Positions 1 to 5,412 are shown, numbered from the stretch's first letter. The stretch is 10,000 nucleotides of DNA from Flavobacterium sp. (GCF_020217025.1 NZ_JAIWOF010000204.1:1-10000); one strand, 5' to 3'. Numbers and translations: made by a program. The notes: generated by a model not told the origin, from the sequence alone.

Positions 1-72
1 AAGATTTAGCTTTTATCTTTCTCTTTCTTCTGTTGAAATAAATTTATAAAATTTTCAAAGAACTTCCTTTTG

Positions 73-105
73 CAAACATAGGATGACAAGTTAGAATACA
101 ACAAA
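73..105 (-). promoter_or_regulatory. Divergent promoter pointing out of the window's left edge
   Basis: Read on the minus strand, TTTG (105-102) is followed after 21 bases by TATGTTTG (80-73). This matches the Bacteroidota -33/-7 pattern, whose usual spacing is about 17-23. Transcription would start near base 68 and run leftward. No ATG occurs on the minus strand between 68 and 1, so the gene served would begin beyond the edge with a leader of at least about 68 nt. No experimental support is visible. Confidence 0.45.
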
Positions 106-115
106 CTATTAACAC

Positions 116-143
116 TTTCCTTCTTTAAAGTTGCTTACATTTG
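116..143 (+). promoter_or_regulatory. Probable promoter of the Crp-like regulator gene
   Basis: TACATTTG at 136-143 is an exact match to the Bacteroidota -7 element TAnnTTTG. The upstream element is weak: TTTC at 116-119 with a 16-base spacer. Transcription would begin near 148, giving a leader of about 19 nt before the ATG at 167. No Fnr-type dyad like the one at 737-760 is seen here, so there is no visible sign of autoregulation. Confidence 0.4.
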
Positions 144-166
144 AAAATACTTAAAATGAACAGGTA

Positions 167-736
167 ATGTATGAGGCTCTGAAAAGGTTTATTGCTAGTA
201 AAGGCGACATCGATGGAACTACATTGGATGTTATTTGTTCGCATTTTGATTTGGTTGCTACTAAACGAAATGAAATTCTTTTACAGTATGACCAAATTGC
301 CAATTATTATTATTTTGTGAATTCAGGTGCGGTTAGAGTGTTTACGATTACCGAAGAGGGGCAAGAAATTTCCCGTTACTTTGCCTTTGAAGCTACCTTT
401 GTAACTGCACTACCTAGTTTTATTGACCAAAAACCAGCGGAAGAGTATCTTCAAACCATTGAAAAATCAAAATTAATTCGTATTTCAAGAGACGATTTTT
501 ACCAACTTGTAGCAACTCAACCTGTTTTTGCGAAAATATATACTGAAATTTTGGAATTAGGTTTTATAACTGCACAAAAACGAATCTATGGTTTTCAAGG
601 CTATGATGCCCTTTCTAAGGTGAAGTGGGTTATTAAAAACCAACCCCAATTACTTTTACGTGTTTCCAATAAAATGGCGGCTTCTTTTTTGGGAATTTCT
701 CCTGCCACACTTAGTCGTTTGAAAGCTAAATTATAA
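167..736 (+). CDS. Crp/Fnr-family transcriptional regulator (short form)
   Basis: This is a predicted cytoplasmic DNA-binding regulator of 189 residues. Residues about 20-110 look like a cyclic-nucleotide-binding-type beta-roll (YYYFVNSGAVRVF at 47-59). A long dimer helix follows (about 111-145), then a C-terminal helix-turn-helix (about 162-189) whose recognition helix reads SPATLSRLKAKL. The protein ends right after this helix, without the wing of E. coli Crp; such short forms of about 190 residues are common in Bacteroidota. The Arg-containing phosphate-binding cassette needed for cAMP is not recognisable. There is only one cysteine (C24), so an Fnr-type 4Fe-4S cluster is unlikely and the signal is unknown. 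The Ser-Arg pair that reads the TTGA half-site in Fnr is kept (S183, R184), while the Fnr glutamate three residues before the Ser is Ala180. An Fnr-like dyad lies just after the stop codon, before two exported-protein genes, which are the likely targets. Confidence 0.88.
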   Translation: MYEALKRFIASKGDIDGTTLDVICSHFDLVATKRNEILLQYDQIANYYYFVNSGAVRVFTITEEGQEISRYFAFEATFVTALPSFIDQKPAEEYLQTIEKSKLIRISRDDFYQLVATQPVFAKIYTEILELGFITAQKRIYGFQGYDALSKVKWVIKNQPQLLLRVSNKMAASFLGISPATLSRLKAKL

Positions 737-760
737 AAACGTTGACTTAAATCAATGTTT
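737..760. promoter_or_regulatory. Fnr/Crp-type operator dyad
   Basis: A 24-bp inverted repeat centred at 748.5 has 10 of 12 symmetric pairs. Its core TTGAC-TTAA-ATCAA (742-755) differs from the Fnr consensus TTGAT-n4-ATCAA at one base, and AAAC/GTTT arms flank it. It begins one base after the stop codon of the Crp-like gene. The -7 box at 778-785 predicts a start near 789-791, which puts the dyad centre at about -41, the standard position for class II activation by Crp/Fnr proteins. That the regulator upstream binds here is an inference. Confidence 0.7.
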
Positions 761-777
761 ACGAAATGGGCACTGGC

Positions 778-785
778 TAACTTTG
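778..785 (+). promoter_or_regulatory. -7 element of the GlcG/HbpS-HIUase operon
   Basis: TAACTTTG is an exact match to TAnnTTTG. There is no good -33 TTTG at the right distance; TTTA at 758-761 (16-base spacer) overlaps the end of the Fnr-type dyad. A weak -33 replaced by an activator site is what an activator-dependent promoter should look like. The predicted start near 790 leaves a leader of only about 7 nt, mostly A, before the ATG at 797. Confidence 0.6.
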
Positions 786-796
786 CCTAAAAAAAC

Positions 797-1306
797 ATGA
801 AAACTATTGTATTTATCTTTTTAGGCAGTTGCTCTTTTTTATTTGCCCAAAATAAACCAACTCCTATCGACACTCCGTTACTTACGCAAAGTGATTTGAG
901 TACTAGTCAATGCCTAACTCAAAATGGTGCTTTAAAAGTAATGTTAAAAGCCAATGCATTGGCAGCAGCCACAAACAAGAAAATTGCAGTTGCCGTCCTT
1001 GATGTATCAGGTCGACCACTATTACTAACGATTGCAGAGGGTGTTGGTCCTCATAATTTTGAAGCGGCCAGACGTAAAGCCTTTACAGCCTTATCAACCA
1101 AAAAAGCAACGCTTTTATTAGCTCGAAATGCCAATGCCAATCCGGATACTCAGAATTTAAATACCCTTCCCGAATTGTTGTTACTAGGTGGAGGTGCTCC
1201 AATTGTAGTAGATAACAAAGTTATTGGTAGTGTTGGGATTGCTGGTGCTGGAGGTCCAGAGCAAGATGATGCCATAGCCCAACAAATAGTTCAAATGTTC
1301 AAATAA
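797..1306 (+). CDS. Exported GlcG/HbpS-family (DUF336) heme-binding-like protein
   Basis: The product has 169 residues. Residues 1-17 form a signal peptide, probably cut after FA before Q18; C12 in LGSC is a less convincing lipobox because the hydrophobic stretch before it is very short. The mature part is a GlcG/HbpS (DUF336) domain, with an N-terminal helix (about 44-60), the strand motif AVAVLDVSGRPL (64-75), a helix EAARRKAFTALSTK (89-102), and the C-terminal signature GGGAPIVVDNKVIGSVGIAG (131-150) followed by GPEQDDAIA. Known members include GlcG, whose role is unclear, and the secreted Streptomyces heme-binding protein HbpS. His86 is the only histidine in the protein, so heme binding cannot be assumed. 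The gene is first in a two-gene operon, 15 nt before the hydroxyisourate hydrolase gene, downstream of an Fnr-like operator. An extracytoplasmic redox or heme-related role is inferred. Confidence 0.85.
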   Translation: MKTIVFIFLGSCSFLFAQNKPTPIDTPLLTQSDLSTSQCLTQNGALKVMLKANALAAATNKKIAVAVLDVSGRPLLLTIAEGVGPHNFEAARRKAFTALSTKKATLLLARNANANPDTQNLNTLPELLLLGGGAPIVVDNKVIGSVGIAGAGGPEQDDAIAQQIVQMFK

Positions 1307-1321
1307 TAAAATGTATATCGT

Positions 1322-1729
1322 ATGAAAAAGTCAATTATTTTAGGAATTCTGATGTTGTTTTCTACCGCAATGGTAGCACAAACCGAAACGTATCAATTAT
1401 CAAGTCATATTTTAGATGTGAGTAAAGGAACTCCAGTAAGCGGCGTAACAATAAAGCTTGAAAAGTTAGTAGAGCAATCGAACACGTGGATAAAAGTAGA
1501 TGAAAAAGTAACCGATAAAAATGGTAGAATTACCGATTTTTTAAAAGGAAATACTTCGAATAAGGGAATTTATAAGCTTACTTATTTTACGAAACCTTAT
1601 TTTGAACGCAATCAAACAGAGAGTTTTTATCCTTTTATAGAAGTGGTTTTTCAGATTTCGGATAACAGTCATTATCATGTCCCAATTACCCTTTCTGCTT
1701 ATGGTTATGCTACGTATAGAGGCAATTAA
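1322..1729 (+). CDS. uraH: Exported 5-hydroxyisourate hydrolase (transthyretin-like)
   Basis: This protein of 135 residues belongs to the transthyretin-like HIUase family, which hydrolyses 5-hydroxyisourate (made from urate) to OHCU. Residues 1-19 are a signal peptide (cut after VA before Q20), so the enzyme should act in the periplasm, as the E. coli and Salmonella homologues do. Family signatures are LSSHILDVSKGTPVSGV (26-42) at the mature N-terminus, Arg69 in KNGRITDF, and HYHVPITLSAYGYATYRG at the C-terminus. Expected catalytic residues His29, Arg69 and His119 are present. The family's C-terminal tetrapeptide YRGS reads YRGN here, so the usual terminal Ser is Asn135. The window holds no urate oxidase, OHCU decarboxylase or allantoinase gene, so a role in ordinary purine breakdown is not supported by context. 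It is second in an operon with the GlcG/HbpS gene and is followed by a terminator. Confidence 0.87.
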   Translation: MKKSIILGILMLFSTAMVAQTETYQLSSHILDVSKGTPVSGVTIKLEKLVEQSNTWIKVDEKVTDKNGRITDFLKGNTSNKGIYKLTYFTKPYFERNQTESFYPFIEVVFQISDNSHYHVPITLSAYGYATYRGN

Positions 1730-1748
1730 ATAAAATGGTTATAAAATT

Positions 1749-1785
1749 AAAGTCTGTAAAGCGTTTTGTTTTGCAGGCTTTTTTT
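1749..1785 (+). terminator. Intrinsic terminator after the HIUase gene
   Basis: A 12-bp stem (1749-1760 with 1770-1781, including two G-T pairs) carries an approximately 9-base T-rich loop and is followed by a T-run to 1785. It lies 20 nt after the stop codon and closes the GlcG/HbpS-HIUase operon. Confidence 0.8.
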
Positions 1786-1851
1786 GTGTAATTGAATTTT
1801 TAATTGATTTGTGTGTTTTAGATTAGTGGTTTTAAGAAACCTATTTAAAAC

Positions 1852-1878
1852 AAAAAAGCCCTGCATTTGCAGAGCTTT
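1852..1878 (-). terminator. Intrinsic terminator of tRNA-Arg
   Basis: On the minus strand, a 10-bp stem (1878-1869 with 1864-1855, one G-T pair) has a four-base AAAT loop and ends in six T (1857-1852). It begins three bases after the mature tRNA 3' end, so the tRNA is probably a single-gene transcript. Confidence 0.82.
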
Positions 1879-1880
1879 AG

Positions 1881-1954
1881 TGACCTCGACTGGATTCAAA
1901 CCAGTAACCTTCTGAGCCGTAATCAGATGCGCTATTCAGTTGCGCCACGAGGCC
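1881..1954 (-). tRNA. tRNA-Arg(ACG)
   Basis: A complete 74-nt cloverleaf folds on the minus strand. The acceptor stem is GGCCTCG (1954-1948) with CGAGGTC (1888-1882), containing one G-T pair, and the discriminator is A. The D stem is GCGC/GCGC. The anticodon stem is TCTGA/TCAGA around loop TTACGGC, giving anticodon ACG (1920-1918). The T stem is ACTGG/CCAGT. CCA is not encoded. With A34 converted to inosine by TadA it would read CGU, CGC and CGA. Two near-universal positions are changed together: G19 is A and C56 is U, so the tertiary pair 19-56 becomes A-U. The 15-48 pair is also A-U instead of the commoner G-C. It is flanked by its own promoter and terminator. Confidence 0.95.
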
Positions 1955-1957
1955 GAT

Positions 1958-1985
1958 TTTGTGAGTGCAAATATAGATATATTTG
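1958..1985 (+). promoter_or_regulatory. Promoter of apt, interleaved with the tRNA promoter
   Basis: On the plus strand TTTG (1958-1961) is followed after 16 bases by TATATTTG (1978-1985). The -7 box is perfect and the spacing is slightly short. Transcription would start near 1990, about 36 nt before the apt ATG. The -33 element lies just upstream of the tRNA 5' end, inside the tRNA's own initially transcribed region, so the two promoters physically overlap. Confidence 0.6.
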
Positions 1986-1998
1986 TGTAAATTGCAAA
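1968..1998 (-). promoter_or_regulatory. Promoter of tRNA-Arg
   Basis: On the minus strand, TTTG (1998-1995), a 19-base spacer and TATATTTG (1975-1968) match the Bacteroidota consensus exactly in both elements and in spacing. Transcription should start near 1963, about 9 nt before the mature tRNA 5' end at 1954. Confidence 0.78.
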
Positions 1999-2025
1999 CC
2001 CTAACAAGAAAAAAAGTAAATAAAA

Positions 2026-2538
2026 ATGAACTTACAAGACTATATCCGTGATATTCAAGATTTTCCAAAACCAGGAATTGGTTTTAAAGATATAACTCCG
2101 TTGTTACTTTCGCCTGAAGCGACCGCTTTTTGCTTAGAAACATTGGTTAATTCGTTGCAAAATCAGAAAATTGATAAGGTAATAGGAGTGGAGAGTCGTG
2201 GTTTTTTCTTTGGAATCTTATTAGCACAAAAATTAAATGCCGGATTTATTCCGGTTCGTAAGCCTAAGAAATTACCTTTTAACACAATTAGTGCTTCTTA
2301 TGAATTGGAATATGGTACAGATACTTTAGAAATGCATGTGGATGCAATTCAACCCGGAGATAAGATTTTAATTCACGATGATGTTTTGGCGACTGGTGGC
2401 ACTGCAAAAGCGGTTTGTGAATTGGTTGAACAATTAGGTGGCGAAATCGTGCAAATGAATTTCTTAATGGAGTTGTCGTTTTTAAACGGAAGAGCGAAAT
2501 TAGGGGATAAGGAAATTTTTGCTGCTTTGACTTATTGA
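2026..2538 (+). CDS. apt: Adenine phosphoribosyltransferase
   Basis: This cytoplasmic purine-salvage enzyme makes AMP and pyrophosphate from adenine and PRPP. The 170 residues are a full-length bacterial Apt. Visible motifs, in order, are FPKPGIGFKDITPLL (13-27), the family N-terminal signature; GVESRGFFFG (54-63), the first PRPP-contact loop; VRKPKKLP (77-84), the flexible catalytic loop; and ILIHDDVLATGGTA (114-127), the PRPP-binding signature with the two acidic residues D118 and D119. The ATG at 2026 gives the expected N-terminus and follows an A-rich leader. The gene diverges from tRNA-Arg and converges on a small minus-strand gene. It stands alone, with no purine operon around it. Confidence 0.97.
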   Translation: MNLQDYIRDIQDFPKPGIGFKDITPLLLSPEATAFCLETLVNSLQNQKIDKVIGVESRGFFFGILLAQKLNAGFIPVRKPKKLPFNTISASYELEYGTDTLEMHVDAIQPGDKILIHDDVLATGGTAKAVCELVEQLGGEIVQMNFLMELSFLNGRAKLGDKEIFAALTY

Positions 2539-2580
2539 TTTTGAAACATATGAGTCATATAAGTTTTATTGTTTTAAACT

Positions 2581-2636
2581 AAAAGTTGTGATAAGTTCAT
2601 AAAAGCCTGTTTTGCGTGACTTATTTTAAACTTTTT
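2581..2636 (+). terminator. Possible weak terminator of apt
   Basis: AAAAGTT (2581-2587) pairs with AACTTTT (2629-2635), and inside it ATAAGT (2591-2596) pairs with ACTTAT (2619-2624). The arrangement ends in CTTTTT. The stem is A+T-rich and interrupted, so it is weak evidence, and its right arm overlaps the last codons of the small minus-strand gene. Between the apt stop and this point there is only a 13-bp palindrome, ATATGA-G-TCATAT, at 2548-2560. Confidence 0.28.
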
Positions 2637-2761
2637 ATTGTAATCCAATAACGATACGCTATAATTGCTTTTTGCCAATTTTTAGCTTTTATAGGATCTA
2701 ATCCTTGTTTGGTAAAACTGGGTAAAAGGGCTTTGTTAAGTTTGGCTAGTAATTTATACAT
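2621..2761 (-). CDS. Small basic protein, 46 residues, unknown function
   Basis: An ATG at 2761 opens a frame of 46 codons ending in TAA at 2621. The product begins MYKLLAKLNKALLPSFTKQG and ends in IAYRYWITIKSLK. It is lysine-rich (10 Lys, 1 Arg, 1 Asp, no Glu), with an amphipathic start, a central SFTKQGLDP and an aromatic AYRYWIT segment near the end; there is no signal peptide or clear membrane span. I recall very similar short proteins, with a LLPSFTKxGLD core, beside apt in other Flavobacteriaceae, sometimes labelled SsrA-binding protein. True SmpB is about 150 residues and this protein is not that, so the label should not be trusted. It has a -7 box of its own at 2783-2776 and is separated from the transporter gene by a terminator, so it is not simply read-through coding. 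Confidence 0.65.
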   Translation of the reverse strand: MYKLLAKLNKALLPSFTKQGLDPIKAKNWQKAIIAYRYWITIKSLK

Positions 2762-2775
2762 GGTTAAATTTTTGG

Positions 2776-2783
2776 CAAAGATA
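2776..2783 (-). promoter_or_regulatory. -7 element for the 46-residue protein gene
   Basis: On the minus strand TATCTTTG (2783-2776) matches TAnnTTTG, and transcription would begin near 2771, about 10 nt before the ATG at 2761. No TTTG stands at the -33 position, which falls within the preceding terminator hairpin. Confidence 0.45.
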
Positions 2784-2790
2784 TAAAAAT

Positions 2791-2817
2791 AAAAAATCCC
2801 GAATGAATCGGGATTTT
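2791..2817 (-). terminator. Terminator of the MFS transporter gene
   Basis: A 10-bp stem (2793-2802 with 2808-2817) built on ATCCCGA/TCGGGAT has a 5-base loop. Read on the minus strand it is followed by T6, A, T5 (from 2796 downward), which makes it a strong terminator 21 nt after the transporter's stop codon. On the plus strand only four T follow, so termination there would be weaker. Confidence 0.82.
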
Positions 2818-2838
2818 GTCATTTACTAAACTGCAAGA

Positions 2839-4065
2839 TTATAAATTATGTGATGATTCATTTTTAACCAATTTCATTGTCCAGATAAAGAGTGTTACAC
2901 CTATAACGCCTAGTGTTCCCATGAAAAACCAGTTGGTTTGGTAACTAAAACGATCGATTATTTCCATTCCCGTTTTGGCACTTAAAATATGGGCTAAACT
3001 ATAACTCATGGTAAAAATAGCCATATAACGCCCTTCGTGACCTTTAGGAGCACGACTCATAGCAAAGGAATTGGAGAATGGAAAAGCGAACATTTCGGCA
3101 AACGTCATGAAAATCATCATGATGATTAATATGCCTGCCCAATTATTCACTAACAACAAATAAATACTTATCGCCATCGCCAAACAGCCATAGGTAATGA
3201 CTTTTAGTTTGTTGATTTTGTGTTTTTCAATGTAACTCACAATTGGCATTTCTAAGAAGAATACTAAAATACCATTTAAGGTTAGTAATAATCCTGTTTG
3301 AAATTCGCTCAAGTTGAATTGCTCTTTGTGATATAGTGGAATCGTTGTAAACAATTGGAAGAATAAAATTCCTGTGATTAAAGTACCCGTTAAGAAAATC
3401 CAGAAAGGTGTGTCTTTAAAAACCGAATGTGTAAGTACTTCTCCTGGATGTTCTTTATCAGTATATTTTGATTTTTTCTTTTCTTTTACTTTGATCCAAA
3501 AAATTAATATCGCTAAGATACAGCTTGTTCCGTCGACCCAAAATAATCCTTTGTAACCAACACTCATGATTAATAATCCTCCAAGTGCTGGTCCAGCTGC
3601 AAATCCTAGATTAATGGCCAATCGTACCAAAGTTAAAGCGCGAGTTCTATTTTCAGGTTTTGCATAAGCTCCTAAAGAAACAAACATAGCGGGACGAAAC
3701 ATATCGGCAACCGTCATGATTAAGAACATCGCAATTAATAATCCTTCAAAACTTGTAATGAATTGCAATCCAAAGAAAGCAAATCCACTCGTCAGTAAGC
3801 TGAAAATCATGATTTTGTAAAACCCAATTTTATCTGATAATTTTCCGCCTAACCAAGACCCAATAATTGAACCACAACCAAAACTAACCATTATCCAACC
3901 CACCTGACTGTAAGAAAAATGCAAGTCTTCCTTCAAATATTTAGATAAGAAAGGAAGTACCATAGTGCCGGCACGATTGATAAATGTGATTAAGGTAAGG
4001 ATCCAAATTTCGCGAGAAAATCCTCTGAAATTATCGATGTATTTGTTGAAGGCGTTTTTTAACAT
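2839..4065 (-). CDS. Major facilitator superfamily transporter
   Basis: This is an inner-membrane secondary transporter of 408 residues, the usual MFS length, with about 12 hydrophobic segments. The loop between helices 2 and 3 carries the MFS motif A (GGKLSDKIGFYK, about 73-84, with D78 and G81). A central cytoplasmic loop rich in Lys (KVKEKKKSKYTDKEHPGE, from about 192) separates the two six-helix halves. Helix 5 has a Gly/Pro-rich stretch, AAGPALGGLL, like motif C of drug/proton antiporters. This fits a DHA1-like exporter, but the substrate cannot be told from sequence. ATG at 4065 starts directly before a basic amphipathic segment (MLKNAFNKYIDNFRGFSREI) typical of the family. The gene is monocistronic: a -7 box lies at 4089-4082 and a terminator follows it. 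Confidence 0.92.
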   Translation of the reverse strand: MLKNAFNKYIDNFRGFSREIWILTLITFINRAGTMVLPFLSKYLKEDLHFSYSQVGWIMVSFGCGSIIGSWLGGKLSDKIGFYKIMIFSLLTSGFAFFGLQFITSFEGLLIAMFLIMTVADMFRPAMFVSLGAYAKPENRTRALTLVRLAINLGFAAGPALGGLLIMSVGYKGLFWVDGTSCILAILIFWIKVKEKKKSKYTDKEHPGEVLTHSVFKDTPFWIFLTGTLITGILFFQLFTTIPLYHKEQFNLSEFQTGLLLTLNGILVFFLEMPIVSYIEKHKINKLKVITYGCLAMAISIYLLLVNNWAGILIIMMIFMTFAEMFAFPFSNSFAMSRAPKGHEGRYMAIFTMSYSLAHILSAKTGMEIIDRFSYQTNWFFMGTLGVIGVTLFIWTMKLVKNESSHNL

Positions 4066-4081
4066 GGTATTATTTCTGTTG

Positions 4082-4089
4082 CAAAATTA
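4082..4089 (-). promoter_or_regulatory. -7 element of the MFS transporter gene
   Basis: On the minus strand TAATTTTG (4089-4082) matches TAnnTTTG and lies 16 nt before the start codon; no good -33 TTTG is found at the right distance. The predicted leader is about 12 nt. Confidence 0.45.
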
Positions 4090-4126
4090 CGAAAGCTCAA
4101 GACAATAAAATGTTATAGAAATTATA

Positions 4127-4134
4127 TATTTTTG
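4127..4134 (+). promoter_or_regulatory. -7 element of the DUF1684-TatD-TcdA operon
   Basis: TATTTTTG matches TAnnTTTG. Transcription would start near 4139, so the upstream ATG at 4141 would sit at the very 5' end while the ATG at 4150 would have a leader of about 10 nt. No -33 TTTG is present at the right distance. Confidence 0.5.
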
Positions 4135-4149
4135 TAAAAAATGCATCAC

Positions 4150-4740
4150 ATGAAACAACTTTTGATTTTCTTATTCTGTTCGGCTTTTGCGTTTGCTCAA
4201 AAAGACTTGACTTCAGCTGAAAAATTTCAAGCCGAACTTAACAAAAGTTATGCAGATTCCTTGAAAAGTCCTTTGATGAAAGCCGATTTAAAAACTTTTA
4301 AAGGGTTGGATTTTTTTCCATTGAATGACAAGTATATTGTAGAAGCTACTTTTATTCGAACTAAAAAGGAGAAAGCTTTCGGAATGAAAACTACAACTTC
4401 TAGAACGCCATTATATGTGAAATATGGTGAGCTTCATTTTTCAATTGATGGTAAAGATTTAAAATTGAATGTTTATAAAAATATTGATTTGTCAAAAAAA
4501 TCAGGTTATGAGGATTATTTGTTTCTTCCTTTTTCTGATTTGACATGTGGGAAGGAAAGCTACATTGGTGGACGATATGTAGACATGAGAATGCAAAAAG
4601 GAAAAACATGGACCATCGATTTTAATAAAGCGTATAATCCGTATTGTGCCTATAATTATGAATATTCGTGTCCCATTGTCCCTTTAGAGAACGATTTAGA
4701 TATTGAAATTAATGCTGGAGTAAAGAAATTTCATGACTAA
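4150..4740 (+). CDS. Exported DUF1684-family protein
   Basis: The start is placed at the second ATG because it gives a clean signal peptide, MKQLLIFLFCSAFAFA, cut before Q17, and leaves room for a leader after the promoter; the in-frame ATG at 4141 would only add MHH. The product has 196 residues and matches DUF1684. The strongest markers are PFSDLTCGKESYIGGRY (127-143), DFNKAYNPYCAYN (157-169), CP (174-175) and LENDLDIEINAGVKKF (179-194). Cysteines C133, C166 and C174 could form a disulfide after export. The family's function is not known; it is frequent in Bacteroidota and some other bacteria. The gene is first in an operon and its last 8 nt overlap the TatD-family gene, which suggests translational coupling, but the shared role is unclear because TatD and TcdA are cytoplasmic. 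Confidence 0.86.
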   Translation: MKQLLIFLFCSAFAFAQKDLTSAEKFQAELNKSYADSLKSPLMKADLKTFKGLDFFPLNDKYIVEATFIRTKKEKAFGMKTTTSRTPLYVKYGELHFSIDGKDLKLNVYKNIDLSKKSGYEDYLFLPFSDLTCGKESYIGGRYVDMRMQKGKTWTIDFNKAYNPYCAYNYEYSCPIVPLENDLDIEINAGVKKFHD

Positions 4741-5380
4741 ATTCATCAATTTACATACGCATACATTTTCAAATCTTTCGGATGTGATGGAAGTTGTGAA
4801 TCAATATCCGTGGGAATTTGACGCATCGATTCCTAGTTATTCTATTGGTATTCATCCTTGGTATATCGATGAAAATCGTTTGGAAACCGATTTAGAAATT
4901 ATTAAACAAAAACTTCAATTAGATGAGTGTTTAGCATTGGGAGAATGTGGATTAGATAAACGAATTGAAATCCCATTAGATTTACAAATTTCGGTTTTTA
5001 AACAACAATTAGAAATCGTAAAGCTAACGAATAAACCTATTGTTTTGCATTGTGTGGCGGCTTATGATGAAGTGATTGCCGTCAAGAAAGAAATGAAAAT
5101 AGAGAACCCAATGATTATTCATGGTTTTTCAAAAAACGAACAAGTAGCGCAATCGCTCCTTAAAAACGGATTCTACTTATCGTTTGGAAAATACTTACTT
5201 CGTAATCCAGATTTAGAAAAAGTATTTACCTTTGCACCCGAAAATCAAATTTTATTAGAAACCGATACGATTGAAGAATCCATTTATCAAGTGTATGAAA
5301 AAGCAGCTTTGATAAAAGGAATTTCGGTAGAAGAAATGAAAACTATAGTTTTTACTAATTTTTCAACGATTTTCAGTTAA
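4733..5380 (+). CDS. TatD-family metal-dependent hydrolase
   Basis: This is a cytoplasmic member of the amidohydrolase-type TatD DNase family, which includes 3'-5' exonucleases acting on DNA and perhaps RNA. Metal-site motifs can all be found: LHTH (H8, H10), GIHPW (39-43), GECGLD (70-75, E71), LHC (H106), IHGF (H130) and ETD (D178). The 215 residues are clearly fewer than the roughly 255-265 of E. coli TatD or YcfH. The shortening is spread over loops, since both ends and every metal motif are present, so this is a compact subfamily and not a truncation. The first motif has Asn6 where most members have Asp before HxH. The start overlaps the end of the DUF1684 gene by 8 nt, and tcdA follows after 32 nt. 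The real substrate is not known. Confidence 0.88.
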   Translation: MTKFINLHTHTFSNLSDVMEVVNQYPWEFDASIPSYSIGIHPWYIDENRLETDLEIIKQKLQLDECLALGECGLDKRIEIPLDLQISVFKQQLEIVKLTNKPIVLHCVAAYDEVIAVKKEMKIENPMIIHGFSKNEQVAQSLLKNGFYLSFGKYLLRNPDLEKVFTFAPENQILLETDTIEESIYQVYEKAALIKGISVEEMKTIVFTNFSTIFS

Positions 5381-5412
5381 ACAATTAATCAATTTAACGA
5401 TTCAACCCAATT

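Noticed and set aside
737..760. Dyad after the Crp-like gene as its terminator
   Set aside because: It can fold as a 9-bp stem, but no T-run follows it, and its core and distance to a -7 box fit an operator better.
1877..2068. Minus-strand open frame of 63 codons
   Set aside because: It runs across the tRNA-Arg gene, both promoters and the start of apt; the protein has no family features.
1322..2538. uraH and apt as one purine-metabolism cluster
   Set aside because: They are separated by a terminator and a tRNA gene on the opposite strand, and apt has its own promoter; the closeness looks incidental.
2621..2761. Naming the 46-residue protein SmpB
   Set aside because: SmpB is about 150 residues with a conserved beta-barrel; this frame is complete at 46 residues and shows no such motifs.
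3374..3556. Plus-strand open frame of 60 codons
   Set aside because: It lies antisense inside the MFS transporter gene and has no plausible protein character or promoter.
4400..4609. Minus-strand open frame of 69 codons
   Set aside because: Shadow of the DUF1684 gene, which has clear conserved motifs in the other strand.
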